Source of the DNA: Profundibacter amoris
GTDB lineage: Bacteria; Pseudomonadota; Alphaproteobacteria; Rhodobacterales; Rhodobacteraceae
NCBI RefSeq assembly: GCF_003544895.1
Contig: NZ_CP032125.1
Coordinates: 1,316,001-1,380,000 of the forward strand
Direction: 5' to 3'
DNA length: 64,000 nt
Shown: positions 45,447 through 54,094 of the stretch, one piece after another
Position numbering within the stretch: position 1 is the first letter of the stretch
Layout of the letters: every line of letters begins with the position of its first letter
Notes under the pieces: generated by a model
Told to the model about the DNA's origin: nothing
The model's input: only the letters and a program-made list of their open reading frames with translations
The model's database searches: none
Program-made: the position numbers and the translations under genes

Positions 45447-45677
45447 CTACACGATAGGGCGTACTGCTTCCTGATTGCAAAACACAATGATCTGCCCCGC
45501 GTTTTCAACTGCGCGAAATCCACGCCGTTGGAGTTCGGTCCGAAACAGGTCCATCCCGACAAAGCGTTCAATATCGCGGGCCTTGCGGCGGATCACCTCG
45601 CCTCGTTGCACGGCTTTCGAGGCAAACATATCCTGCAGCCACAATTCGGGTGTCAAAGGTGAGGAATAATACGTCAT
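45447..45677 (-). CDS. Small conserved-looking protein
   Basis: 76 aa from MTYYSSPLTPELWLQDM; the frame is open for 19 more codons upstream. Charged, alpha/beta-looking, with VIRRKARDIERFVGMD and GFRAVENAGQIIVFCN. Similar short proteins in Rhodobacteraceae have been labelled after phosphoribosylanthranilate isomerase, but this is far too short to be that enzyme. Function unknown. Confidence 0.65.
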   Translation of the reverse strand: MTYYSSPLTPELWLQDMFASKAVQRGEVIRRKARDIERFVGMDLFRTELQRRGFRAVENAGQIIVFCNQEAVRPIV

Positions 45678-45751
45678 ACCACCATTTTGGCGCAGTATAG
45701 TAAACAGCCGGTTAACCACTATTGCCCGCGTCATCCACCAACGCTCTACAG

Positions 45752-46882
45752 TCAGGGGGTTGTGGAAACGGTCAGATCATCCATCAGCATTTGCCAGTAA
45801 TGCCGGGTGCTGATTTCAATGCGGGTTATGTCGGGGATCATGGGTTGATAGTTGACAGGACTATAGGCCGACAGGCCCACAGCATCGGTCTGGATCAACT
45901 GATCGCCCCTGTAAAAGGACAGGATAACCTCTTCGCCTTCGCTTTTTGGCCAGGCGGCGGTCAGGTTGACCGACAGCAGGGAAAACGGGGTATAGGCATA
46001 AATCCGGGCCGGGTGGCCGGAACTGGTGTACAGGATATGGTTGCCGCTGGTGGTGCCATTGGCATAGCCAATGTTTCCATTACCCATATTCGCGCGCATG
46101 ATATTCAGGTTGAACCAGTTCAATCCGCCATAGCCGTTGGGGGCCTTTTTCAAACCAGTGGGGGCCTGTCCTTCGAAATCAATGGTGTATGCGCGGTCGC
46201 CCTGTGAATGTTCAACCCCGATCAACCCGACATCAACCGGATAATCCCCAACCACGACAGGGCGCGATTGCCCGTTGGTGATCAGCTCGTAATTGCCGCG
46301 CTGGATGCGCCAGATGAACTGCTCGCCGGGCGTCAGATTGATGGTTTCCAAAGTTTTGCCATCCTGTTGCAACAGGATATGGCCGTCCTTGTCACCGCGA
46401 TAGGTGCCGCGCAGGAATTTGTTGCGGGCCATGCCGATGGGGGTCAACATTTCCTGCAAACCAACACCGGCGGGTGACCCCGGTATCTCGATCAGCGTTG
46501 CCTGCTGGGTTTGGTTGTCGGTTGTGTTGCGCCAGCCGCGCGGCAGATAGGCCGTGAATTCATATTCGCCAGCTTGCGAGAGCGGAGAATCCTCATGTGT
46601 GGTGGACGCGCGGAAATTGGCAAATCCATTCAGGTTGGTTCTGGCCACCGATATGGGCATGCCATTCCTGGACAGGCTGACCACGATATCGGCCATCGCC
46701 CTGTCGCCGATATCGTACTGGCCGTTTTCATTAAGATCGTTGAACAAGTAGGCGGAAATATTGACCTTTCCACTACTGCTGTCCCAGTTTTGCCGCAGGG
46801 GATACAAAAGGTCATCATCTGCGGCAAACGCGGTATTTACCTGAGCCGCCAGAATGGCTGTTAGAAATAATGATCTGAAAAT
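45752..46882 (-). CDS. Secreted SdrD-B/Cna-B-like surface protein, apparent ATT start
   Basis: Conventional starts give only a frame from TTG 46807, which lacks a signal peptide. Reading upstream in the same frame gives a clear signal peptide (FRSLFLTAILAAQVNTAFA, then ADDD) whose first codon after AGGGG plus 7 bp is ATT at 46882; no ATG, GTG or TTG lies in frame before the TGA stop. The mature ~355-aa protein opens with an SdrD-B-like domain (AYLFNDLNENGQYDIGDRAMADI) and is otherwise beta-rich. It is probably exported; its role is unknown. Either a rare ATT start or a point mutation of the start codon explains the frame. Confidence 0.7.
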   Translation of the reverse strand: MFRSLFLTAILAAQVNTAFAADDDLLYPLRQNWDSSSGKVNISAYLFNDLNENGQYDIGDRAMADIVVSLSRNGMPISVARTNLNGFANFRASTTHEDSPLSQAGEYEFTAYLPRGWRNTTDNQTQQATLIEIPGSPAGVGLQEMLTPIGMARNKFLRGTYRGDKDGHILLQQDGKTLETINLTPGEQFIWRIQRGNYELITNGQSRPVVVGDYPVDVGLIGVEHSQGDRAYTIDFEGQAPTGLKKAPNGYGGLNWFNLNIMRANMGNGNIGYANGTTSGNHILYTSSGHPARIYAYTPFSLLSVNLTAAWPKSEGEEVILSFYRGDQLIQTDAVGLSAYSPVNYQPMIPDITRIEISTRHYWQMLMDDLTVSTTP

Positions 46883-47011
46883 GGTCTTGCCCCTTACAAG
46901 TGCCCCGGTTCAGGGGGGTGAATTCGGGGATAGTGCCAAGATCACCCTCCGCTTGCAATATCCATTATCGGCAAACCATGGGGAACAGCAGGGCCGCCGG
47001 AAATAGTGTTT

Positions 47012-47746
47012 TCAGCTGTTCTTGCGCGCCATGACATCCCGGGCAAGATGCATGGTATAGGCTGCCAGTTCTTGCAGGGCCATGTCCGCATTCCCCCCTT
47101 CACCGGCCTCGATCGCATCGGCAATCCGGGTGTGCAGCGCCACGATCTGTTCGCGCGACCGGGCCGAAAAGGTGATCATGTTCATCAGGGGTTCGATTGC
47201 CTCGATCGCACCGGCCAACTGGTAGGACAGCACCGGATTGCCCGCCCCGTCCACCAAAGCCCGATGAAAGGCGACATCACTGGCGCAGAACCCTTCGTCC
47301 GAAAGGCCCGGTTGCCCCTGCCGGTGGATTTCCGCCCGCATGGTGGCCAGATGATCGCCCGTGCGCCGTTCGGCCGACAGCGGCGCGCAGGCCCTTTCCA
47401 GCGTGAACCGTGCCTCGCAGGCGGTTTCGAAATCTACCTCGTTCATTGACAAGAGCAGGGTCGAGGTGGTGATCTGCTGCCCATAGGCATCCTCGAACCG
47501 CAGCCGGTTCACAAAGGCCCCGCCGGTCGCCCCGCGCTGGGTACGGATCAGGTTTTGCGCCGCCAGCCTTTTTAACGCCTCGCGCACAGTGGGGCGGGAA
47601 ACGTTGAATTTCTCGCTCAGCTCGGCCTCGCTGGGCAGGCGCTCATCCACAATCAGGGTGCCGGATACAATCGCGTCACGGATCGCCTCGGCAATCTGCA
47701 CCGACAGTTCGCGGGAATTTTCCAGTTCGGTTTTCATAGAATTCAT
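47012..47746 (-). CDS. GntR/FadR-family transcriptional regulator
   Basis: 244 aa. The winged helix-turn-helix (LPSEAELSEKFNVSRPTVREALKRL) is followed by an all-helical FCD ligand domain with the metal-binding D/H pattern (DVAFHRALVDGAGN, HTRIADAIEAG). It diverges from an acyl-CoA dehydrogenase operon, and repeated TGT(C/A)AGACATTT sites lie between them, so it likely represses that operon and itself. The inducer, perhaps an acyl-CoA or carboxylate, is inferred. Confidence 0.88.
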   Translation of the reverse strand: MNSMKTELENSRELSVQIAEAIRDAIVSGTLIVDERLPSEAELSEKFNVSRPTVREALKRLAAQNLIRTQRGATGGAFVNRLRFEDAYGQQITTSTLLLSMNEVDFETACEARFTLERACAPLSAERRTGDHLATMRAEIHRQGQPGLSDEGFCASDVAFHRALVDGAGNPVLSYQLAGAIEAIEPLMNMITFSARSREQIVALHTRIADAIEAGEGGNADMALQELAAYTMHLARDVMARKNS

Positions 47747-47747
47747 T

Positions 47748-47796
47748 TGTCAGACATTTGAAGCTGTGGCAAGGTCTGTCCAAATGTAAGACATTT
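47748..47796. promoter_or_regulatory. Duplicate operator for the GntR regulator
   Basis: TGTCAGACATTT (47748-47759) and TGTAAGACATTT (47785-47796) are 11/12 identical direct repeats 37 bp apart. Each contains a dyad, and the second extends to the palindrome AAATGT-AAG-ACATTT. They occupy the divergent promoter region between the GntR gene and the acyl-CoA dehydrogenase gene. Confidence 0.65.
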
Positions 47797-47820
47797 AATG
47801 ACTCGCCAGGGAGGATGCCG

Positions 47821-48993
47821 ATGGGCACGAAAATAGACAGGATACTGGAAGCGGCCAAAGCGCATTGCGAGGATGTGATCAAACCCAATGTGGACGGCTG
47901 GAACGAAAAGGGCGTCTGGCCCCGTGCGGCCTCGGCCATGGCAGGTGCTGCCGGTCTGACCGGTCTTTATGCACCCGAGGAATGGGGCGGGCAGGGACTG
48001 CCGCTGGGCGAGGGTATCCGCGTTTACGAGGAACTGGGCAAGGGTGATGGCGCCTATGCCTTTGCCTTGTCGATGCACAATATCTGCACCTATGCGACCT
48101 GCGGGTTCGGCACCGAGGCGTTCAAGGAAAAGTGGGCCAAAGACCTAACATCGGGTCGCAAACTGGCCAATTTTGCCCTGACCGAGCCGCAATCGGGATC
48201 GGACGCGATGACCATGTACACCCGCGCCAAAATTAACGGCGATGGCACATGGACGATCAACGGATCCAAAGCATGGGTTTCGCTGGCGGACGAGGCGGAT
48301 GTCTATCTGACCGTGGTCAAAACCAGCGACGAGCCGGGCCACAAGGACATGGCGATGATCGCCATCCCGAAAGACGCCGAGGGAGTCAGCTTTGGACCGC
48401 GTTACGACACACCATCCTATGAATTCCTGCCGCTGTCGGAAATGTATTTCAAGGATGTGGTGGTGTCCGAGGACAACATCATCCTGCCGATCGGACAGGG
48501 GTTGCAAGGCTCGCTGATGGCAATTGATATCGCGCGGGTTTCGATTGCGTCGGGCTGTTGTGGGCTGATGGAAACCGCGCTGGACACTGCACTGGCCTAT
48601 GCCAAGAACCGCAAGATGTTTGGTGGCAAGAACCTTGATCTGGACGGAATCCAGTGGATGCTGGGCGACATCGCCACCAATCTGGAAGTATCCCGCCTGC
48701 TGTATCGCGAGGCCGCCAATGCATTGGGAACCGACCGTGGCCCGCTGATGGCCGCGCACGCCAAACGCTTTGTACCGGATGCGGCGGTGGATGCCGCCAA
48801 CACCTGCACGCAGGTGCTGGGTGGCTCGGGCCTGTTGAAGGAATACGGGTTGGACCGTCTGAGCCGTCTGGCGCAGATGTTGCGGATCGTTGACGGCACC
48901 ACCGAAATCAGCCGCGTGGTGATCGGGCGCGCCTTGCAAAAACGGGCCAAAGGCTTGCCGGATATTGCGGTGCCCAAGGGGTATGGGGAATGA
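47821..48993 (+). CDS. Acyl-CoA dehydrogenase
   Basis: 390 aa FAD enzyme with the usual order: N-terminal helical domain, the beta domain with [13 protein letters not shown] (FAD/substrate), and the C-terminal helices with [33 protein letters not shown]-type signature. The ATG at 47821 lies 6 bp after GGAGG; the ATG at 47815 is too close to it. Its substrate is unknown; it is too short to be the ~600-aa DmdC of DMSP demethylation. It overlaps the DinB-like gene by 4 bp and is under a divergent GntR regulator. Confidence 0.92.
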   Translation: MGTKIDRILEAAKAHCEDVIKPNVDGWNEKGVWPRAASAMAGAAGLTGLYAPEEWGGQGLPLGEGIRVYEELGKGDGAYAFALSMHNICTYATCGFGTEAFKEKWAKDLTSGRKLANFALTEPQSGSDAMTMYTRAKINGDGTWTINGSKAWVSLADEADVYLTVVKTSDEPGHKDMAMIAIPKDAEGVSFGPRYDTPSYEFLPLSEMYFKDVVVSEDNIILPIGQGLQGSLMAIDIARVSIASGCCGLMETALDTALAYAKNRKMFGGKNLDLDGIQWMLGDIATNLEVSRLLYREAANALGTDRGPLMAAHAKRFVPDAAVDAANTCTQVLGGSGLLKEYGLDRLSRLAQMLRIVDGTTEISRVVIGRALQKRAKGLPDIAVPKGYGE

Positions 48994-49493
48994 TAAAGCC
49001 CGCATATGTGCAAATGATGGCGCGCTATAGCCAATGGCAAAACCACAGCCTTTATGGCGCGGCTGATACATTGGATGATAGCGCGCGGCGCATGGATCGG
49101 GGTGCGTTTTTCGGCTCGATTCACGATACATTGGCCCATATCCTGTGGGGCGATACCCTATGGATGAGCCGCTTTGACGGGTGGGAGCCACCCACCGATA
49201 AAGCGGGTATCGTCATTGCCGATTGGGAGGAACTAAAGCAATCCCGCATGGCGGCGGATGCGCGTTTCATTGACTGGGGCGCGCGTATTTCTCAATCAGA
49301 CCTTGAGGGCGATTTCTCGTGGCATTCCGCTGTCTTGCAGCGGGATTTCACCAAGCCAAAAACGGTTTGTGTGGCGCATATATTCAACCACCAGACCCAC
49401 CATCGCGGGCAGGTTCACGCCATGCTAACCGCCGCCGGTGCCAAACCGGACGATACAGATTTGCCGTTAATCCCAGACGAATATCAGGCATAG
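48990..49493 (+). CDS. DinB-family protein
   Basis: 167 aa four-helix-bundle protein with the three-His metal site: one His in the first half (HDTLAHILWGD) and FNHQTHHRGQVH near residue 132. DinB/YfiT-family members are often thiol-dependent transferases or of unknown activity. It overlaps the acyl-CoA dehydrogenase stop (ATGA). Confidence 0.87.
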   Translation: MIKPAYVQMMARYSQWQNHSLYGAADTLDDSARRMDRGAFFGSIHDTLAHILWGDTLWMSRFDGWEPPTDKAGIVIADWEELKQSRMAADARFIDWGARISQSDLEGDFSWHSAVLQRDFTKPKTVCVAHIFNHQTHHRGQVHAMLTAAGAKPDDTDLPLIPDEYQA

Positions 49494-49508
49494 AAAAAGG
49501 AAACCGAC

Positions 49509-50501
49509 ATGACATTCAACGCATTGATCGTCGAAAAGAACGACGAAGGCAAAACCAGCGCATCCGTGCAGCAGATTTCCGAAGACCAACTGCCCGAATC
49601 CGATGTCACCGTAGCGGTGGAATATTCCACCGTGAACTATAAGGACGGGCTATGCATCGGGCCCGGTGGCGGTTTGGTGCGCAACTATCCGCATATCCCG
49701 GGGATTGATTTTGCCGGCACCGTGGAAACCTCGTCGGACGACCGCTACAAACCGGGCGACAAAGTGGTGCTGACCGGCTGGCGCGTGGGCGAGGCCCATT
49801 GGGGCGGCTATGCGCAAAAGGCACGGGTGCGGGCCGACTGGCTTGTGCCACTGCCCGAGGGGCTGACCACACGCCAGGCCATGGCCGTGGGCACGGCGGG
49901 GTTCACCGCGATGCTGGCGGTGATGGCGCTGCAGGATCACGGGCTGAAACCCGGTCACGGTCCGGTGCTGGTGACAGGGGCTGCGGGGGGGGTCGGCTCG
50001 GTTGCCACCGCCATTCTGGCAAATCTTGGTCACGAGGTTGCAGCGGTAACAGGCCGTCCCGAGGCGGCCGATTACCTGAAATCCCTTGGCGCCACCCAAA
50101 TCGTGCCGCGCGAGGACATCAACGAGACCACCAAACACCCGCTCGAGGCCGAAACGTGGACAGGCTGTGTCGATGCGGTTGGCGGCGACATGCTGGCGCG
50201 GGTGCTGGGGCAGATGAAATACGGGGCTTCGGTTGCCGCTGTGGGGCTGGCCGGCGGGGCGCAGTTGAACGCCACCGTCATTCCGTTCCTGCTGCGCGGG
50301 GTGAACCTGCTGGGCATTGATAGCGTGATGCAACCATTTGATAACCGCGTCAAAGCATGGCAACGGATCGCGCAGGATCTGCCGATGGACAAGCTGGAAG
50401 CGATGATCCAACCTGCGACGCTGAGCGATCTGCCGCAACTGGGCCGTGACATCCTGAAGGGGCAGGTCAAGGGGCGCGTTGTGGTGGATGTGAACGCCTG
50501 A
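49509..50501 (+). CDS. acuI: AcuI-like acrylyl-CoA reductase (YhdH family)
   Basis: 330 aa medium-chain dehydrogenase/reductase without catalytic zinc. The N-terminal GroES-like domain has STVNYKDGLCIGPGG and PGIDFAGTVE. The NADPH-binding region is VTGAAGGVGSVA. The pattern is that of YhdH/AcuI, which reduces acryloyl-CoA to propionyl-CoA in DMSP/acrylate breakdown and detoxification. The third gene of the GntR-linked operon, 15 bp after the DinB gene. Assignment to AcuI rather than another YhdH member is by resemblance. Confidence 0.8.
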   Translation: MTFNALIVEKNDEGKTSASVQQISEDQLPESDVTVAVEYSTVNYKDGLCIGPGGGLVRNYPHIPGIDFAGTVETSSDDRYKPGDKVVLTGWRVGEAHWGGYAQKARVRADWLVPLPEGLTTRQAMAVGTAGFTAMLAVMALQDHGLKPGHGPVLVTGAAGGVGSVATAILANLGHEVAAVTGRPEAADYLKSLGATQIVPREDINETTKHPLEAETWTGCVDAVGGDMLARVLGQMKYGASVAAVGLAGGAQLNATVIPFLLRGVNLLGIDSVMQPFDNRVKAWQRIAQDLPMDKLEAMIQPATLSDLPQLGRDILKGQVKGRVVVDVNA

Positions 50502-50510
50502 ATGAACTGA

Positions 50511-50556
50511 AAAGGGTTTCCCCGTTGCAACCACGCAATGGGGGAACCAGCCTTTT
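50511..50556. terminator. Bidirectional terminator
   Basis: The 14-bp arms GGTTTCCCCGTTGC (50515-50528) and GCAATGGGGGAACC (50535-50548), paired with one mismatch and one G-U, are flanked by AAAAG and CTTTT. It lies between the convergent acuI-like and NTF2-like genes. Confidence 0.82.
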
Positions 50557-50577
50557 GAATAGGGCTTTGGCTATATC

Positions 50578-50970
50578 CTAGAAAAGCCCGTTATCGTTTT
50601 TCGACGTATCCGGCACGATTTGCAGCACATCCCAGTGCTCGACGATTTTACCCGCATCATCAAATCTGAAAATGTCGATGCCCGCGTAATCATCGCTGTT
50701 TGGCCAAATCTGATGGCAATGCAGAACGACATAATTCCCTTCTGCAATCGCCCGTTTGAAATGCACGCTCTTGCCCGGATACTCCTGCGCCATCTGCTCG
50801 AAATAGGTGATGAAGGCGTCTTTGCCGTCGGCAACATGGGGGTTATGCTGGATATACACGTCGCCTGCATATTTCTCGATCGCCTGGCGGGGCTGGCACT
50901 TGTTGAACATTAGGTCATAAAAGGCTTGGGCATTGGCTTTGTTTGCATCGGGGGTCATCGGCATATCCAT
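50578..50970 (-). CDS. NTF2/SnoaL-like protein
   Basis: 130 aa cone-fold protein (QAFYDLMFNKCQPRQAIEKYAGDVYIQHNP, FRFDDAGKIVEHWDVLQ) typical of SnoaL-like proteins annotated as ester-cyclase or NTF2-family. The substrate is unknown. Starts at 50970, 50964 or 50958 are all possible. It is downstream of the carboxymuconolactone-decarboxylase-family gene in the same direction, 51 bp away, so possibly under the same TetR control. Confidence 0.85.
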   Translation of the reverse strand: MDMPMTPDANKANAQAFYDLMFNKCQPRQAIEKYAGDVYIQHNPHVADGKDAFITYFEQMAQEYPGKSVHFKRAIAEGNYVVLHCHQIWPNSDDYAGIDIFRFDDAGKIVEHWDVLQIVPDTSKNDNGLF

Positions 50971-51021
50971 CTATATCGGGGGGGTGCGGCAAGTGGTTCT
51001 GATCCCCCTTGCCAGTATAGT

Positions 51022-51591
51022 TTATTCCGCAACCTTGTAACCCGCAAACGCCGCGTCCACCTCGGTTGCCGCCAGGTGGTTCACGAAATTCGAATAAGTC
51101 TTGCAGGCAATCGCCTGCACGATCCCCAGCACATGCTGCGATGTGAACCCTGCGGCAAGGAACGTATCCACTTCGGGTTTGTCCGGCATGCCGCGCTTTT
51201 CGACCATGCTGCGGGTGAATGTGGCCAGCGCGTTCAGTTTGGCATCGGGCAGGGGGGTGCCTTCGCGCAACGCCGCCAGATCAGCGGCGGGGAGTTTGGA
51301 CAATTTGTCGGCAATCATCGAATGGGCCGCCGTGCAATAGGTGCAACCGTTCACGGCACTTACACTCAGGAACACGGTTTCTTGTTCAGGCGGGGTGAAG
51401 CCGGCGTCGTTGCGAAAGCTGGCATAGGCGGCCATATAGCCCTCGAGCACCCCGGGCAGCGCCCCCATATAGCCATACATATTCGGTATAAACCCCAGTT
51501 TTGACTGGGTACTTTTTAGAATTGCCGCAACAGAAGCAGTGGCAGTTTCGGGGGTCACAGGGGTTATGTCGAGCAGGGGTTGGCGTGTCAT
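51022..51591 (-). CDS. Carboxymuconolactone decarboxylase-family (AhpD-like) protein
   Basis: 189 aa helical protein with the redox motif CTYCTAAH (C-x-x-C...H), characteristic of AhpD-type peroxidase-cycle proteins. It probably acts in thiol-dependent peroxide or electrophile removal. AAAGGA precedes the ATG. It diverges from a TetR regulator with duplicated sites in between. Confidence 0.9.
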   Translation of the reverse strand: MTRQPLLDITPVTPETATASVAAILKSTQSKLGFIPNMYGYMGALPGVLEGYMAAYASFRNDAGFTPPEQETVFLSVSAVNGCTYCTAAHSMIADKLSKLPAADLAALREGTPLPDAKLNALATFTRSMVEKRGMPDKPEVDTFLAAGFTSQHVLGIVQAIACKTYSNFVNHLAATEVDAAFAGYKVAE

Positions 51592-51604
51592 GCAGTGTCC
51601 TTTT

Positions 51605-51669
51605 TTAATAATAGAATGATCGTTACATATATTGCGCGACGCCCCATAGCCAGTTAATAATAGAACGAT
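51605..51669. promoter_or_regulatory. Duplicate 16-bp direct repeat in the TetR/AhpD-like divergent promoter
   Basis: TTAATAATAGAATGAT (51605-51620) and TTAATAATAGAACGAT (51654-51669) are 15/16 identical and start 49 bp apart. The second overlaps the tetR start codon at 51668 and the first lies 14 bp from the divergent start at 51591. They are the likely operators of the TetR protein. Confidence 0.7.
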
Positions 51670-52297
51670 GAGTTCAAATATAAGTGATCATATCCCCCAA
51701 AGCCGCCCACGCGGTCGGCCGCGCGGTTTTAACAAACCCGCCGCGCTGGACGCTGCGATGCGGGTTTTCTGGACGCATGGCTATGCCGGGGCCTCGATCG
51801 GGATGTTAAGCGATGCGATGCATGTGCCGCGCGCCACGCTCTATCAGTTGTTCGGCGACAAAGAGGGACTGTTCAAGGCGGCGGTTGCCCATTACGGCGA
51901 GGTCAGCTTTGCCTCGGTGATGGAGAAACTGGACAGCAGCGGTGATCTGCACACCGATCTGAACGGGTTTTTCACCGGGCTGATTGATTTTGCCACCAAA
52001 GACCCCGAAACGCTGGGCTGTCTGATTGCCGTGGCGCTGGCCGATGCGGCAGGCAGCAACAAGAACATGCGCGATATGCTGGCAGGGCGGTTCGGCATGG
52101 TGGAAAACACCCTGAAAACCCGCCTGCAACGGGCACAGGACAAGGGCCAGATCCCTGCCAGTCCGAATGCAGGTGATCTGGCGATGATGCTGGCCGCCAC
52201 CGCACGCGGGCTGATGGTGCGGGCACGCACGGGGTGTGCTGCCGAAGAAATGTATCCGGCGGCGCGCACTGTGGTTGACCTGTGTTGCGGGAAATAG
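51668..52297 (+). CDS. TetR-family transcriptional regulator
   Basis: 209 aa. The N-terminal HTH (AALDAAMRVFWTHGYAGASIGMLSDAMHVPRATLYQLFGDKEGLF) follows a basic RPRGRPRGFNK stretch. The helical ligand domain has cysteines (DPETLGCLIAVAL, LCCGK end), so redox or electrophile sensing is possible. It likely represses itself and the divergent AhpD-like gene. Confidence 0.92.
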   Translation: MSSNISDHIPQSRPRGRPRGFNKPAALDAAMRVFWTHGYAGASIGMLSDAMHVPRATLYQLFGDKEGLFKAAVAHYGEVSFASVMEKLDSSGDLHTDLNGFFTGLIDFATKDPETLGCLIAVALADAAGSNKNMRDMLAGRFGMVENTLKTRLQRAQDKGQIPASPNAGDLAMMLAATARGLMVRARTGCAAEEMYPAARTVVDLCCGK

Positions 52298-52378
52298 GCC
52301 AAGGGTTTGATTTTGCATTTACAAGATCGGGAATTCCCCCCAAGGTCGGGGAAATTCTGACACGCTTGAGGATATGAA

Positions 52379-53608
52379 ATGCAAAAGCCGCTAGACACCG
52401 ATTTTGTGCGGGACCAATTCCCTGCGTTCAAGGAGCCGTCATTGCAGGGGCAGGCGTTTTTCGAAAATGCCGGCGGTAGCTATACTTGCAAGCCGGTGCT
52501 GGACCGTCTGTTCCGGTTCTACCACAGCCGCAAGGTGCAACCCTATGCCCCCTACGAGGCATCGCGTCTGGGCGGGGCGGAAATGGACGAGGCGCGGCAG
52601 CGACTGGCGGCAATGATGGGGGTGGATACGGATGAATTATCCTTTGGCCCTTCGACCACGCAGAACACCTATGTTTTGGCACAGGCGTTCCGGCAGTATC
52701 TGACGCCGGGTGATGCGATCATCGTCACCAATCAGGATCACGAGGCCAACACCGGCCCGTGGCGGCGATTGGCCGAAGAGGGGTTCGAGCTGCGCGAATG
52801 GCAGATGGACCCTGAAACCGGCCATCTGGACACGGCGGATCTGGAAAAGCTGCTGGATGGCAAGGTCAAGCTGGTGTGTTTTCCGCATTGCTCGAACGTG
52901 GTGGGGGAAATCAATGATGTGGTCGCGATCTGCAAAATGGTGCGGGAAAACGGCGCCTATTCCTGTGTAGATGGGGTTAGCTATGCCCCGCATGGCTTTG
53001 TTAATGTTGATGAAATAGGCGCAGATATCTATCTGTTTTCGGCCTATAAAACCTATGGGCCGCATCAGGGCATCATGGTGATCCGCCGCGCCTTGGGAAT
53101 GGAGCTGCCCAATCAGGGGCATTATTTCAACGCGCCTTGCCTTTATAAACGCTTTACCCCTGCGGGGCCAGATCATGCGCAGGTCGCCGCCTGTGCTGGC
53201 ATGGCCGATTATGTCGACCAGCTTTATGCGCATCACTTTGACGGGGCGGCGAATGCGGCCGGACGGGCCAAAGCGGTGCACGGGCTGATGCGCGGTGCGG
53301 AAACCGAATTGATGCAGCCGCTGCTGGATTATCTGGGGCAAAAGAATTCCGCCCGCCTGTTGGGACCAACGCAGGCCAAGGGGCGCGCGCCAACGATTGC
53401 CGTTGAACTGGAGGGTAATGCCGAAGCCGTTGCCGCCGCACTGGCGCCGCTGGGAATTATGGCAGGCGGCGGTGATTTTTACGCCGTCAGGGCCTTGCAG
53501 GCGCAAGGGATTGACCCCGAAAAGGGTGTTTTGCGATTGAGCTTTGTGCATTACACATCCAAAGCGGAAATCGACAAGCTGATCACAGCGCTTGACCAGA
53601 CGCTTTAG
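52379..53608 (+). CDS. Class V aminotransferase-fold PLP enzyme
   Basis: 409 aa fold-I PLP protein. The Schiff-base lysine is in FSAYKTYGPHQG, the phosphate-binding/aspartate region is SCVDGVSYAPHG, and FGPSTTQNTY lies at about residue 83. It resembles the NifS/CsdA branch of class V enzymes, but no conserved cysteine loop for desulfurase activity is obvious, so a lyase or aminotransferase is as likely. GAGGA precedes the ATG by 6 bp. Confidence 0.82.
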   Translation: MQKPLDTDFVRDQFPAFKEPSLQGQAFFENAGGSYTCKPVLDRLFRFYHSRKVQPYAPYEASRLGGAEMDEARQRLAAMMGVDTDELSFGPSTTQNTYVLAQAFRQYLTPGDAIIVTNQDHEANTGPWRRLAEEGFELREWQMDPETGHLDTADLEKLLDGKVKLVCFPHCSNVVGEINDVVAICKMVRENGAYSCVDGVSYAPHGFVNVDEIGADIYLFSAYKTYGPHQGIMVIRRALGMELPNQGHYFNAPCLYKRFTPAGPDHAQVAACAGMADYVDQLYAHHFDGAANAAGRAKAVHGLMRGAETELMQPLLDYLGQKNSARLLGPTQAKGRAPTIAVELEGNAEAVAAALAPLGIMAGGGDFYAVRALQAQGIDPEKGVLRLSFVHYTSKAEIDKLITALDQTL

Positions 53609-53650
53609 GACGGGGATTATCCGCCCAATAGTTTTACGGAGTAGCGAGAT

Positions 53651-54091
53651 ATGCCCTCAGCAATACGTTTGGCCGGATTTGTTGTCTTTGCGGCAATGGG
53701 TTGGGTGGTTTCGGAAATGATAATCCCCTTGATGCCCGAAGGTAAAAATCCGGGTTGGTTTTCAATCTATAATGCCATTCTGGGGGCCATTCTGGGCTGG
53801 ACCATGATGAAGCCGGCAGTGGCCAGAAGCCCCAGCGGCCCAATGGGCGCGGGGATTACCACAGCAGTTGCGATTGTTGTCTGGGGGCTGTTTTTCTATG
53901 CGCTGGCGGAAATGATCAAACAATCCATGCGGATGCGCTATGACGGGCCGGTCGAGGCCGTGGTCAATATCTTCCAGATCATGATGGAATACGGGGTGAT
54001 GATCGCGGCTCCTGCTGTGATTATTGCTATATTCATTTTTGGCGCTATTGGCGGATTGTTTTGTGGCGCGGTTGCTAAACGCTGGCCTTAA
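53651..54091 (+). CDS. trgA: TrgA-family membrane protein
   Basis: 146 aa with four hydrophobic segments and the TrgA pattern (FVVFAAMGWVVSEMIIPLMPEG, IYNAILGAILGWTMM). trgA and trgB were found in Rhodobacter sphaeroides next to cysK as a locus raising tellurite resistance; the same three-gene order occurs here. The molecular role of TrgA is not known. Confidence 0.9.
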   Translation: MPSAIRLAGFVVFAAMGWVVSEMIIPLMPEGKNPGWFSIYNAILGAILGWTMMKPAVARSPSGPMGAGITTAVAIVVWGLFFYALAEMIKQSMRMRYDGPVEAVVNIFQIMMEYGVMIAAPAVIIAIFIFGAIGGLFCGAVAKRWP

Positions 54092-54094
54092 GGG

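Noticed and set aside
47821-48993. DmdC (methylmercaptopropionyl-CoA dehydrogenase) given the DMSP-like context
   Set aside because: About 200 residues too short for DmdC; kept as a generic acyl-CoA dehydrogenase.
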